Shown: piece after piece, positions 1-10,858 of the stretch | How the letters are laid out: every line of letters starts with the position of its first letter | Numbering within the stretch: position 1 is the first letter of the stretch | DNA from: Neoarius graeffei | Taxonomy: Eukaryota; Chordata; Actinopteri; Siluriformes; Ariidae | NCBI RefSeq assembly: GCF_027579695.1 | Contig: NC_083592.1 | Location: 33,504,214-33,568,213, forward strand | Length of the DNA stretch: 64,000 nt | Direction: 5' to 3' | Notes under the pieces: generated by a model | The model's database searches: none | What the model saw: only the letters and a program-made list of their open reading frames with translations | Told to the model about the DNA's origin: nothing | Made by a program: the position numbers and the translations under genes

Positions 1-470
1 GGTAACATAACTACATGGTGAGCTTAATTGGTGCATATATAAGATACTTGATGTACTTCTGGTGTGGTATTGTGTATAGTATAGTTTTAATTTCAGCATA
101 AATATTTGCACACAATTAGTTATTTGCACTTGCACTTTATAAGTATCAACCCTTGGCTAAGGGACCAAACATCTCTGTGGGACCTTTGGCACTCCGGGTA
201 GCTTCTGGATATGAAAATAACAATTCTTAGATATGAAAGTATTAATTATGATTTATATGTACAAACCTGCAGAAAACATAGACTTTATATTTATTTGTTT
301 ATTTATTATTATGTTTTAGTTTCTTCTTCGGTGGCATTTTATGAAAACTGAGTGAAATCATCTGCAACAACTACCAACTGCGTCTTTACCATCGTCTGCT
401 AAGTTTTCTGCTACGGTGTGGTCACGTGGTCCGACTCAGCCAATCAAAGCGTGAGAATCGATCAACAAAT

Positions 471-561
471 ATGGCGTCTCTTCCAGTCATGTTAGACCTG
501 AATCAAAGACAATTTAATGCCGAAACAATTGGATTTGCAGCAAATTATGGGCAGTGTAGAC
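471..561 (+). pseudogene. Putative short coding exon interrupted by a hAT-type insertion
   Basis: I do not recognise this protein. An ATG at 471 in good context (A three bases upstream, G after) opens a frame beginning MASLPVMLDLNQRQF. A CCAAT box (about 440) and an E-box CACGTG (about 423) lie just upstream, as in a promoter plus first exon. The frame is cut at 561 by the element at 562-4184. Joining across the 8-bp target duplication, the frame runs only seven more codons to a stop at about 4216, so the uninterrupted ORF would be 37 codons. It may be the first exon of an unknown host gene or, as likely, the exon of an older transposon. No splice donor is obvious. Confidence 0.25.
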
Positions 562-802
562 CAGTGTTTCTCAGCCAGCGCCATCTAGTAGGCCGTGGAT
601 TTTTTTCAAGTTTGAAGCCAAATACTAAATAGTTCAGGATGTCGTAGTGTCCCAAATCCGGCAGCTGGTTTGCCGTATACTTTTCAAGTGGAATAAATAC
701 ATTTGTGGGTAAATTAAGAAGAACAAGCCTTTATTTTGTCACATTTAACCTGTACGTTTGAGATGTTGGGGAACTCAACAGATGGATAATTTTCCAACTC
801 GT

Positions 803-1011
803 AATGAATGAATGAATGAATGAATGAATTACTTTATTTAAACACGATACATTGATCAGCAGAGCTGGTGGGGTCATGCATGTACAGATACAAATAATTA
901 CAAATACAAAAGACTAAAAATATACACAAATCTTTAAAAAAAATTAATCTGTTGATTATCTGACTGATCATCTGGCGATGAGACAACCTACAGGAGTGAG
1001 GTGAGCCGCTT
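803..1011 (-). mobile_element. Retroposon 3' end with (ATTC)n tail
   Basis: Read on the minus strand, a non-coding stretch ends in AATAAAGTAATTCATTC followed by five to six ATTC repeats (803-828). This is the form of a LINE or SINE 3' end made by target-primed reverse transcription. Only about 200 bp remain and no coding part is visible, so the family is not assigned. Confidence 0.45.
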
Positions 1012-1022
1012 GGCCATGTAAG

Positions 1023-1399
1023 TCTCATTCATCTCATTATCTCTAGCCGCTTTATCCTTCTACAGGGTCGCAGGCAAGCTGGAGCCTATCCCAGCTGACT
1101 ATGGGCGAAAGGCGGGGTACACCCTGGACAAGTCGCCAGGTCATCACAGGGCTGACACATAGACACAGACAACCATTCACACTCACATTCACACCTACGG
1201 TCAATTTAGAGTCACCAGTTAACCTAACCTGCATGTCTTTGGACTGTGGGGGAAACCGGAGCACCCGGAGGAAACCCACGCGGACACGGGGAGAACATGC
1301 GAACTCCGCACAGAAAGGCCCTCGCCGGCCCCGGGGCTCGAACCCAGGACCTTCTTGCTGTGAGGCGACAGCGCTAACCACTACACCACCGTGCCACCC
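1023..1399 (-). mobile_element. tRNA-derived SINE (family A), full length
   Basis: Reference copy for family A. In sense direction it starts GGGCGGCACGGTGG, has an A-box-like TAGTGGTTAGCGCTG and a B-box GGTTCGAGCCC, then a core of about 300 bp (TCTCCCCGTGTCCGCG, AAAGACATGCAGGTTAGG, CCAGGGTGTACCCCGCC). It ends GATAATGAGATGAGATG, a short GATGA pentamer tail. Transcription would be by RNA polymerase III and movement by a LINE partner not seen here. The target duplication GGCCATGTAAG is exact at 1012-1022 and 1400-1410. Confidence 0.93.
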
Positions 1400-1410
1400 G
1401 GCCATGTAAG

Positions 1411-1762
1411 TAAGTAAGTAAAATTTATTTGTATGGCGCTTTTCACAGACAAACAGTCACAAAGCGCTTTACAATGTATCAAAGCCAAAAACAATAGGAA
1501 AGGAAGAAATAAAAATAATATAAATAAACAGTAAACAATAACAAGCAAAACAAACCTAATAAAAAAAGGTATAAATTAAAACAAATTCAAAAACAAAGTG
1601 GGCCCAGTTGTACAATAAGAAAAGCAAATAACAGATAAAAACAACCTAGCCAAAAGCCTGTCTAAAAAAGTGTGTTTTTAATTGGCTCTTAAAAGCATTT
1701 AAAGAAGGAGCAAACCTGAGTTCAGCAGGTAAGTCATTCCACAACCTGGGGCCAACCACTAC
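1411..1762 (-). mobile_element. Non-LTR retrotransposon 3' end (C-terminus of ORF2 plus 3' UTR)
   Basis: On the minus strand the codons ending near 1646 read GPRLWNDLPAELRFAPS and then KSQLKTHFFRQAFG, the typical last residues of fish non-LTR reverse transcriptase proteins (WNxLP...FKxxLKTHxF). The 3' UTR follows, containing AAAGCGCTTTGTGACTG and CAAATAAATTTTACTTAC, and ends in a TTAC repeat at 1411-1421. The 5' part is missing. It ends against the plus-strand LINE that begins near 1767, so the two LINEs lie head to head by their truncated 5' sides. Confidence 0.7.
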
Positions 1763-1768
1763 AAAAAC

Positions 1769-2472
1769 ATGTGGTGCAAGGACAACAATCTCCGCCTGAA
1801 CGTGGAGGAGACGAAGGAGATTGTTGTGGACTTCAGGAGAGCGCACACCCAGCATGCTCCACTAACTATCAACACTGCTGCAGTGGAGAAGGTGAGCAGC
1901 ACCAAGTTTCTGGGTGTGCACATCTCTGAAGACCTGTCCTGGAGCAACACCACCGCATCACTGGCCAAAAAAGCCCAACAGCGTCTGTACTTCCTCCGCA
2001 AACTGAGGACAGCAAGAGCCCCGGCCCCCATCATGCACACATTCTACAGAGGCACCATCAAGAACATCCTGACCAGCTGCATCACCGTGTGGTACGGCGC
2101 CTGCACCGTGTCCTGCTGCAAGACTCTGCAGCGCATCGTGAGAGCAGCTGAGAGGATCATTGGTGTCTCTCTCCCTTCTCTTATGGATATTTATAACTCC
2201 CGCCTCACCCGCAAAGCCATCAGGATTGCAGGTGACCCCACCCACCCATCTCACAGCCTCTTCAGCCTGCTGCCGTCGGGGAGGAGACTGCGGAGTCTCC
2301 GGGCCAAAACCAGCAGGCTCAAGGACAGTTTCTTTCACCAGGCGGTCAGGAGGCTCAACTCCCTCCCTGTTCTGCCCCTCCTCCCCCCTCTGCCCCCGCC
2401 ACAGATTCTGCCCGCGCACCCCCCTGCCCCCCCTTCAGCATCTGACATCATGTCACCCTCACAGTCCCCCCC

Positions 2473-2509
<37 letters not shown>

Positions 2510-2533
2510 TCTCAACATTCATTTGCACACTGA
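1769..2533 (+). pseudogene. L2/CR1-group LINE reverse transcriptase, C-terminal fragment
   Basis: A 254-codon open frame encodes the thumb and C-terminal part of a non-LTR reverse transcriptase. Recognisable motifs are NNLRLNVEETKEIVVDF, KFLGVHISEDLSW, KKAQQRLYFLRKLR, SCITVWYGACT, RTL-like RIVRAAERIIG and LLPSGRRLRSL, the order usual in fish L2/CR1-type ORF2. The palm YADD region, endonuclease and N-terminus are absent, so this is a 5'-truncated dead copy. The frame has stayed open, which suggests a fairly recent insertion. The last about 40 codons are proline- and histidine/threonine-rich from a CA repeat and are probably read-through rather than true protein. Confidence 0.8.
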
Positions 2534-2925
2534 ACTCAGGGACTGCACATTTCACTTTACCTCGCTCGTTTGTACTATTCCACACTACCTCACCTTAACA
2601 GCTATTAGTTTATTGTTTATACTGCTTATTTCATGTTTACCTGCTATACCTCAAGTGCCCTTGACTGTTTATTTTATGTCCTTTTGCTCCAATTTATATA
2701 TATGTATGTGTGTGTATATGTGTGTGTATGAGTGTTTAGTCTATGTCTATTTCTTATCTAGAGTGTTTATACTGTTTATATTATTTATTTCACTTATTCT
2801 TTTTTTTTATTATTTATCGCATTGCCTGTTTGCACTGTGGGTCAGAGAGGACTGAAATTTCATCTGTGCTGTATGTCGAGCATGTATAGCATATTTGACA
2901 ATAAAGTTGACTTGAGTTGACTTAT
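2534..2925 (+). mobile_element. 3' UTR of the L2-type LINE
   Basis: AT-rich sequence following the reverse transcriptase fragment. It ends TTGACAATAAAGTTGACTTG, followed by a GAGTTGACTT repeat, the usual 3' end for this LINE group. A (CA)n tract at 2478-2506 lies just upstream. Confidence 0.65.
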
Positions 2926-3022
2926 CTGTGAATTATCTTCACATTAAGTTAAATAATAGTATGCATCACTATTGTCTTTGTATTTAGTTACGGCTACAAT
3001 AGGATCAAAATGTTTCCTACTA

Positions 3023-3395
3023 GGGCGGCACGGTGGTGTAGTGGTTAGCGCTGTCGCCTCACAGCAAGAAGGTCCTGGGTTCGAGCCCCGGGGCCGGCGA
3101 GGGCCTTTCTGTGTGGAGTTTGCATGTTCTCCCCGTGTCCGCGTGGGTTTCCTCCGGGTGCTCCGGTTTCCCCCACAGTCCAAAGACATGCAGGTTAGGT
3201 TAACTGGTGACTCTAAATTGACCGTAGGTGTGAATGTGAGTGTGAATGGTTGTCTGTGTCTATGTGTCAGCCCTGTGATGACCTGGCGACTTGTCCAGGG
3301 TGTACCCCGCCTTTCGCCCATAGTCAGCTGGGATAGGCTCCAGCTTGCCTGCGACCCTGTAGAAGGATAAAGCGGCTAGAGATAATGAGATGAGA
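3023..3395 (+). mobile_element. SINE family A, full length
   Basis: Exact 12-bp target duplication TGTTTCCTACTA at 3011-3022 and 3396-3407. All family A blocks are present in order. Confidence 0.93.
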
Positions 3396-3640
3396 TGTTT
3401 CCTACTAATGTCAAATTTAGCTAGTAAATTTTTCTTTCATAGGAAAAAAATCCTTCTTTGCTAACGTGCAAGGATCTAATCCCATTGAGTGGTTTCTATA
3501 TCCACTTCTTTTGAGTGTACTTCTTGGTTTTAATAACTTGCTTGGTTGCTGTACACAAACATGGCAATAAGTTCTTGTGTTAATGGACCAGACTCCACTT
3601 TTGGATCATTAATCCCTTTTGGCTGAGAATGACCTGCATG

Positions 3641-3885
3641 CGGGGCAGCACGGTGGTGTAGTGGTTAGTGCTGTCGCTTCACAACAAGAAGGTCCGGGTT
3701 CGTGGCCGGCGAGGGCCTTTCTGTGCGGTGTGAATGGTTGTCTGTGTCTATGTGTCAGCCCTGTGATGACCTGGTGACTTGTCCAGGGTGTACCCCGCCT
3801 TTCGCCTGTAGTCAGCTGGGATAGGCTCCAGCTTGTAGAACAGGATAAAGCGGCTAGAGATAATGAGATGAGATGAGATGAGATG
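3641..3885 (+). mobile_element. SINE family A, internal deletion
   Basis: Head (GGGGCAGCACGGTGG) and tail ((GATGA)n) are present, but about 130 bp of the core between TTTCTGTGCGG and TGTGAATGGTT is missing. The B-box is damaged (GGGTTCGTGG). The duplication is CCTGCAT on both sides. Confidence 0.85.
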
Positions 3886-3956
3886 CCCTGCATACATGGT
3901 TCAGCTTCTGGCACATCCCTACAGTTTTAAATACAATACCTACAATTAAAAACAGT

Positions 3957-3990
3957 TTGTTTGTTTGTTTGTTTGTTTGTTTGTTTGATT
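3957..3990. repeat. (GTTT)n microsatellite
   Basis: About eight GTTT units, next to AT-rich sequence with no recognised gene. Confidence 0.9.
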
Positions 3991-4216
3991 GCATTTATTT
4001 AATTATTGGGCTCCCATCTGTAACAGGGAGTGATGTTGCATCCCATTAATACACTTTACAATAGATTATTAGATTCTAATAGAATAGATGAGCCAAAATA
4101 ATTGGGGATCTTTTTTTAATGGGCCTCGACTCGTTACAAGTATGAATAGGTGGACCTGAGAGTAGAAAAGGTTGAGAACCCCTGGTGTAGACGATATAAA
4201 TCGCTTGAACATTGAA

Positions 4217-7138
4217 ATGCAAGGTTTTTTTTTTTTTTTTTTTCTGGGATCGAGTCGCCGGTGCAGACTGTCTGTGTAGGCGGATTAAACCGCCAGTTGC
4301 CAGCGCTTGTGGATATCTCTGCACTGAGCTTTTGAACTGGCAAAATCTGTACAATGCAAAGCACCATTTGGTAAACTCACCTGGGGTTAAGGTTTGCCCT
4401 CGCTGCCTTCAATCCCTGGGAGTGTAACTAATTTATTTCTTCCTGGGAAAGCTGAAGGCAGTAGGGATTCACATCCAAATGTTGCTCAGAGTTTTAGCAA
4501 ATTTCACAAAGTTGTACAAAATACAATATGACTCAGAGTACTTCAGAGACGCCAATAGTGCCAACCATGAAAATTCTCACAAGCAATGTGAGGAAAAAAC
4601 AAAACAAAAAAGAAATTACCACAAAATCTCCAGTGTATACTGGTGGACATTTTCCCCTTGAGATGCGTGCCAAGCAACAGTAAACAACAACAACAACAAA
4701 AAGCAAATATCTGGTGTGACCGCTATTTAATAATAAGCCGCTCCTCCTCCATTATTTTCTGACCGATGAGACCACAGTCCCACCTTCTTGTTTTTACCAG
4801 CTCAGAAAACAGACCCGTGTGAATTAACAGGTCAAAAATTCACCTCGATGAAGTCAACGGAAGGTGAAAATAATCAATAAATGGAGCTGTGAATTTTTTC
4901 AAACGCTGTGTTCCTTTCAGCGACCCATATTTATTGGCACCTCGATTTCCTCAACCGATGTGATATCCAGGCCTTTTTTTTTTCATCCTCTTCTTTCAGT
5001 CCCGGTTTTCTCATGCTCTTATTTGAAATTTGCATGATGGAAACCACACCACTGAAACATTTGTGCACTAACTCTTGGATGTGTAACAAAAATAAGACGC
5101 TCTCGTTTCTCATGACACGCTCTGTTGCCTCAGTAACCAGTCTCTTTCGGGGGGCTCTGGCAAACCTCAGAGCTGATCTATATGGAGGGCTCAGAAGCCA
5201 ATAATTGCCACTCATGCTTCCCCGAAAGTATTTTTAGGTAAGCTGCTATCCTGGGCATCTTACAGTTGGGGGAAATTAAGAAATGTAATAAAGGACTATG
5301 GCTAAAACATACATCATTAAACCAGTGAAGGTTGTTTTTTTTTTTTGAAACCCCTCAGTTTTCATCGGTTAGACACTAATTTGGCAGAACCCTGCCCAAA
5401 ACATTCTTATTTTTGGACCATGTAGAGAACCTAGAATTAGAGCACAAGTGAAAAAAAAAAAAAAGTGTGAGTGCATTTATGCATGTTTGTGTACGGTTGA
5501 ATACGGGGAGTGCTGAGAGGTTTGAGTGGGAGCAGATGTTGTGTTTGAGGGGCATAAAGAGGGAGAAAAGAGAACAAAAATCTTTTCTAGTAATGCATGA
5601 ACAACTCTGTCATATATCGTCATATGGTGCTTTTTATCCAAGTGTTTCACCTCTTTTGTAAGGACACAGTGCCAATCAAGTCTCCACTGGCCAAAGAGGA
5701 GAAATATAAGAGACGTTTTGAAGGGATTGTGTCTGGTTTGCTCTCTGCCCGGTTCAGCTTGTTCCGAAGGCATCTCTTATTCTTGTTCCCCCAAAACACA
5801 ATGACTTTTCTTTGCTCTCAATTTGTGAGCTGCAAACACAAGAAAGGATCCCATTGAATTTCACATTGCGAATGCTCCTGGAGCCGTGGCGCTCCGTGAC
5901 TGATTAGCTATTGTGACAAACAATGTCTGGAAGGGAAGAGAAAACTACTTTTATAGGATTAAATGAGGGCCGGCTTCACAAATGGCAGCCTGGATGAGAG
6001 AAAAAAAAATTATAAAGCTTATTACTTCATCAGACATAGCCAGTTGAGCCTGGCTGAAATGCTAATTGCCTTTCTTTGTAGCTGCACACACAGAAGCGAT
6101 GGGTGTGGAGTGTGTGTGTGTGTCTGGTGAGAGCGACAGAGAGAATCAGCGGAGTAGAAGGAAGCACTCGATTGACTGACCACCACACAAAAACGTGCAG
6201 ATTTTTTTCCCTTCTTTTTTAAACCATGAATCTCACTGTTGTGTTCTTTCTTTTCTTGCAACATTGTTTTTCTTTTTTTTTCCACTCCAACGCCCCTTTT
6301 TTTCCACACGAGAACTCCTCCTAGCCCGAATCAAACCCCCATTCAGACAGTTAGGTCTCTTTCTCTCACTCCGTCTCCCCTCCAAGACCCCTTGAGCAGA
6401 GGAGAGGTGTGGGAAACTCCTGCCGTGGTCTCTTCAATCTGGTGAGTTTGCCAGCGCTCAGACAGATGGCTGGATTGAGGATGAGGGGGGAAAAAATGCT
6501 TGAGCAAGCGTAGCTCTCTGAGCCGATTTAAAATCAGAGATAACTTCTCGATGACTGAGGAAATAAGTCAGCACTTCTTTATTGCCTTGCAATGCCATCA
6601 CCTGTTTTGCCATTTACCTGACTCTGACTCACCAGGAATGACTCTCCGTTTCTCTAAAGCTAGTCATCCACTGTGTGGAGGCAGGAGCACTGAATTCAGC
6701 ACTCAATGGTCAGCGCAAGTCTTTGCATGATCCCGGATTCAGTTCAAATCCTTCCACTTCAGAAATTCTTTCACCATGACGAAACACAATAGGGAGGAAC
6801 CTTTCTCGCGGTGGGAAGAAGAAAGAGCCATAGAGAAAGGATGGAGAAAGAGTGGCTGTGGATACCACGGCAAAAAAAAAAAAAAAAAGGGACACAAAGA
6901 GAGGGAAAGAAAGAAGCCAACCTCTCTTTTGAGTCTGAGTCCTGTATGTCTGTGGATTCATAACAGTTTCAGTTTTATGGTTCGCTAATCCCTCATCCCT
7001 CCTTCCAGACTTCTAATTCACTGCCGTTTGTACCCTTCATTACAGATCTTACCTCTTGCGGCTTAAGAGACAATGCCCTTGTTCTTGTGACGGAGAAATA
7101 AATGAAAAGAGAAAATGTTGAAGGCTAGAGCAAGTTTG
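4217..7138. other. Single-copy-looking non-coding region
   Basis: About 2.9 kb with no transposon ends, SINEs or convincing ORFs; only poly-A/T runs (4225-4243, 5452-5464, 6872-6888) break it. It resembles intronic or intergenic host DNA. The open frames inside are short and lack any recognisable motif. Confidence 0.5.
5860..6090. promoter_or_regulatory. Candidate conserved non-coding element
   Basis: Balanced base composition, no coding frame and no repeat signature. It contains clustered transcription-factor-like words: ATGCTAAT (POU octamer-like), GATTAGCTATTGTGAC and ACAATG (homeodomain and SOX-like), and GGCTTCACAAATGGC. This is inference from texture only; alignment to other fish genomes would decide. 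Confidence 0.25.
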
Positions 7139-7146
7139 GCTTCATA

Positions 7147-8379
7147 CAGGCCCGGCGCCAGGAACAGTTTACTAAGGGGGCAATTAGAAATCGCAAGGGG
7201 GCAAATATTTTTTCATATAGTGTGTAGTAGTGATGGAGGTCTGACAACGTGTTTCAAACAATTAACTGCGCCAACCACAAAACCACGGCCCCGAAGGTTG
7301 CTTTAGTCCGGGAAAATCATGTAGCATATTACCAGGGCAGTTGCGCTTTATCAACCCCCGTGCCCACCTGTTACCCCTCCCCTCCAATTTTCTCACAGAC
7401 ACGCGGTACAACCGGAAAGATGCCAAACATAAAACAACACACACAAACCTACAGGCAAGTCCTTTAAATTTAAAATACATACAAATAGCTCTGCGGCATG
7501 AAAACAAAACGTCAATGCAAGTCTAAGGTACTTGGCTCGGCGGCCAAAATCATAATTTAAAAAAATCAACAGACCCCGTGGCTGCACCAGTAATAGCCTT
7601 CCTGACTCGCACCGAGTCAACGCTAACCACTTAATCTGCGATCCCAGTTTAGGCGTGTAGGGGACTAAACACTCTGAAGTGATGAATTTTCACCCCCGCT
7701 GCATGGGGGGTGACGTCAACGACACATATTCTTACGCTATTTGCGCACAAAGCGGACCATATATGAACACGTACACCAACATAAACGGAGATAAACTTAG
7801 CCTACAAAGAAAGAAAATGGATTCACAATATTGTGATTGAATTCGTTTAATTCGGAAGGGGAAAGACTACTCCCGTAAACTGACTGCATATTGCAGAGAC
7901 AGTGCACTTGTAAGTGTACATGTAAAACCCCCGCCCGCCCGCCCGCACGACCCTTGTCCTTATCACAGGTCTGTGTGTGCGCGGCTGTGTCAGCATTTCA
8001 CGCATACACCCACAATAACAAGTCCCCAGTAGTTAGGATTGATACATATGTCTAAAACAGGGTTAATATTAAATTCAGGCTTTTTGAAATAATCCTACCT
8101 TAATACAGTTGAATTCTACGATTGCAACGTAAGAATCATAACAACCAATCAGATTTGTTCTACCGTGCCAGTTTTAGTAGTGATTTATGTGAAATGTATT
8201 TTTGTGCAATGCGCAACCACTTAATATTTCGTATTTGAAAATGCAAATTATTAATATGTCTATAATACATTATATTTTCATAAGAAAACAATTAAGTGAT
8301 CTGAGTCTCCGTTGAGGGGGCGGGGCTGTAGCCACGAGGGGGCGATGCCCCCCTTCGCCCCCCCATGGCGCCGGGCCTG
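7147..8379. mobile_element. Non-autonomous hAT-type element, TSD GCTTCATA
   Basis: Perfect terminal inverted repeat CAGGCCCGGCGCCA at the left and TGGCGCCGGGCCTG at the right, with the exact 8-bp duplication GCTTCATA at 7139-7146 and 8380-8387. The length is 1,233 bp. Subterminal G/C-rich strings (GGGGGCAA on the left, GCCCCCCTTCGCCCCCC on the right) are typical of one fish hAT group. No transposase is recognisable. Confidence 0.88.
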
Positions 8380-8578
8380 GCTTCATAGATTAGCGACCTC
8401 CTCTTCACACCTCTGCATCAGGACCCGGAACCTGTTACGGTTCGGGTTTTAAATAAATAAACGAGACCGTCAGTGACAGCATACGGTAGCTCACTCCGGC
8501 CCCGTCTAGTCCAGAAGGAATGATCTAATGTGCGCAATAAATGTTGCAAGCTATATACACTATATACAAGCTATATAT

Positions 8579-9295
8579 AGAAGCTATATACACCCTAGGA
8601 ATACCAACCTATTTGCCAGAAAGAATCCAAAACGGCGAGGAATTGACCGAGAAGAAGCGATTTTTGTTGAACTGCTCATTAAGGCTTAATTAGTCCATGA
8701 CTTCATTAATAATTGTAATTAAGCAAATCTGGGTAGAAGTTATACGCACCCTAGGTACCCCTACCTTCATGCCAGAAAGAATCAAAATCGGTGAAGAATT
8801 GAGGCAGAAGAAGCAATTTGTATGGAAACTGCTTGTTAGGGATTGATTAATTACTCCATGTCTCATCTCATCTCATCTCATTATCTCTAGCCGCTTTATC
8901 CTTCTACAGGGTCGCAGGCAAGCTGGAGCCTATCCCAGCTGACTACGGGCGAAAGGCGGGGTACACCCTGGACAAGTCGCCAGGTCATCACAGGGCTGAC
9001 ACATAGACACAGACAACCATTCACACTCACATTCACCCTACGGTCAATTTAGAGTCACCAGTTAACCTAACCTGCATGTCTTTGGACTGTGGGGGAAACC
9101 GGAGCACCCGGAGGAAACCCACGCGGACACGGGGAGAACATGCAAACTCCACACAGAAAGGCCCTCGCCGGCCACGGGGCTCGAACCCGGACCGTCTTGC
9201 TGTGAGGCGACAGCGCTAACCACTACACCACCGTGCCGCCCTACTCCATGTCTTCATTATTAATTGCAATTATGCAAATTTGGCTAGAAGCCATA
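8579..9295. repeat. Tandem satellite-like repeat, units 1, 2 and start of 3
   Basis: A unit of about 160 bp begins at 8579, 8735 and 9286. Shared words are AGAAGYYATAYRCACCC, TGCCAGAAAGAATC, GAAGAATTGA, GAGAAGAAGC and CTTCATTAATAATTG. Unit 2 is split by the SINE at 8864-9241, and unit 3 by the Tc1 element starting at 9296; unit 3 resumes at 11712. Confidence 0.75.
8864..9241 (-). mobile_element. SINE family A, full length
   Basis: Exact 12-bp duplication TACTCCATGTCT at 8852-8863 and 9242-9253. The tail carries four pentamer repeats. Confidence 0.93.
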
Positions 9296-9515
9296 CAGTG
9301 GTATGCAAAAGTTTGTGCACCCCTGGTCAAAATTGCTGTTACTGTGAACAGTTAAGCAAGTTGAAGATGAAATGATCTCCAAAAGGCATAAAGTTAAAGA
9401 TGACTCATTCCCTTTATATTTTAAGCAAAACCAATTTTTTATTTTCATCTTTTACATTTTCAAAATGACAAAAAAGGAAAAGGGCCTGAAGCAAAAGTTT
9501 GGGCACCCTGCATTG

Positions 9516-10644
9516 TTAGTAACTAGTAACACCCCCTTTGGCAAGTATCACAGCTTGTAAACACTTTTTGTAGCCAGCTAATAATCTTTCAGTTCTTACC
9601 TGAGGGATTTTCACACATTCGTCTTTGCAAAAGGCTTCCAGTTCTACAAGTTTCTTGGGCTGTCTTGCATGCACTGCTCTTTTGAGATCTATCCACAGAT
9701 TTTCAATGATGTTTAGGTCAGGGGACTGTGAGGGCCAGGGCAAAACCTTCAGCTTGTGCCTCTTGAGGTATTCCATTGTAGATTTTGAGGTGTGTTTTGG
9801 ATCATCATCTTATTGTAGGACCCATCCTCTTTTTAACTTCAACTTTTTTACAGATGTGTGATGTTTGCTTCCAGAGTTTGCTGGTATTTATTCGAATCCA
9901 TGCTTCCCTCGACTAGTGAAATGTGCCCTGTGCCACTGGCTGCAACACAACCCCAAAGCATGATCGATCCACACCCATGCGTCAGAGTTGGAGAGGTGTT
10001 CTTTTCCTAGAATTTGGCACCATTTTTTCTCCAAACATACCTTTGCACATTGTGGCCAAAAAGTTCTATTTTGATTTCATCAGTCCACAGGACTTGTTTC
10101 CAAAATGCATCAGGCTTGCTGAGATGTTCATTTGCAAACTTCAGACACTGAATTTTGTGGCTAGGACGCAGGAACGGTTTTCTTCTGATGACTCTCCCAT
10201 GAAGGTCATATTTGTTCAGGTGTCGCTGCATAGTAGAACAGTGCAGCACCACTCCAGGGTCTGCTAAATCTTTCTGAAGGTCTTTTGCAGTCAAACAAGG
10301 GTTTTTATTTGCCTTTCTAGCAATCCAATGAGCAGTTCTTTCAGAAAGTTTTCTTCATCTTCCAAGCCTCACCTTGATCTCCACTGTTCCTGTTAACTGC
10401 CATTTCTTAATAACATTACAATCTGAGGAAACAGCTACCTGAAAACATTTGCTACGTTCTTGTAGCCTTCTCCTGCTTTGTGAGCATCAATTGTTTTATT
10501 ATTCAGAATGCGAGGGAGTCGCTTAGAGGAGCCCATGGCTGTTGATTTTAGGGACAAGTTTGAGGAGTCAGAGAATTTATACAGCTTTGAAATCTGCATC
10601 ATCTGACCTTTCCTAACGAAGAATTTGAACAAGCCACAGCTCAA
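9516..10644 (-). pseudogene. Tc1-like transposase, inactivated
   Basis: Three minus-strand blocks cover most of a Tc1 transposase. The N-terminal block (10435-10644) retains DAHKAGEGYKNVANVF from the helix-turn-helix region. The middle block (10007-10294) has MQRHLNKYDLHGRVIRRKP and LWTDEIKIELFG, which carries the first catalytic Asp. The C-terminal block (9516-9776) has PWPSQSPDLNIIENLW, with the catalytic Glu of the DD34E triad. The second Asp region (DDDPKHTSKS) is readable just upstream of 9776 but preceded by a stop codon in place of Gln. At least two frame changes separate the blocks. The enzyme would have cut and pasted the element at TA sites; this copy cannot. Confidence 0.85.
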
Positions 10645-10858
10645 TAAGCTAATTAAGGTCTGGAACCTTGGTAAAAGTTACCTGAGAACTCAAATGTATT
10701 GGGGTGCCCAAACTTTCGCATGGTGTTCCTTTTCTTTTTTCACTCTCCAGTTGTACAAAACAAAAATAATACACAAATCTTGCAGAAAATGCTGAAAAGA
10801 AATGTCTCGTCTTTACCTTTATGCCTTTTGGTGATCAGTTCATCTTCTGCTCACTTAA

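Larger units (their letters stand above)
562..4184. mobile_element. hAT-type element, composite, 8-bp TSD GTGTAGAC
   Basis: The left end CAGTGTTTCTCAGCC and the right end GGTTGAGAACCCCTG are imperfect inverted repeats of the common hAT pattern CAGNGGTTCTCAACC. The 8-bp duplication GTGTAGAC sits at 554-561 and 4185-4192, exact on both sides. No hAT transposase is visible. The interior is mostly later insertions: a LINE tail, the SINEs at 1023, 3023 and 3641, and two LINE 3' ends. The original element must have been much shorter than 3.6 kb. Confidence 0.7.

Noticed and set aside
1958..2419. Minus-strand frame opposite the LINE reverse transcriptase
   Set aside because: Shadow of the plus-strand frame, which carries the recognisable motifs.
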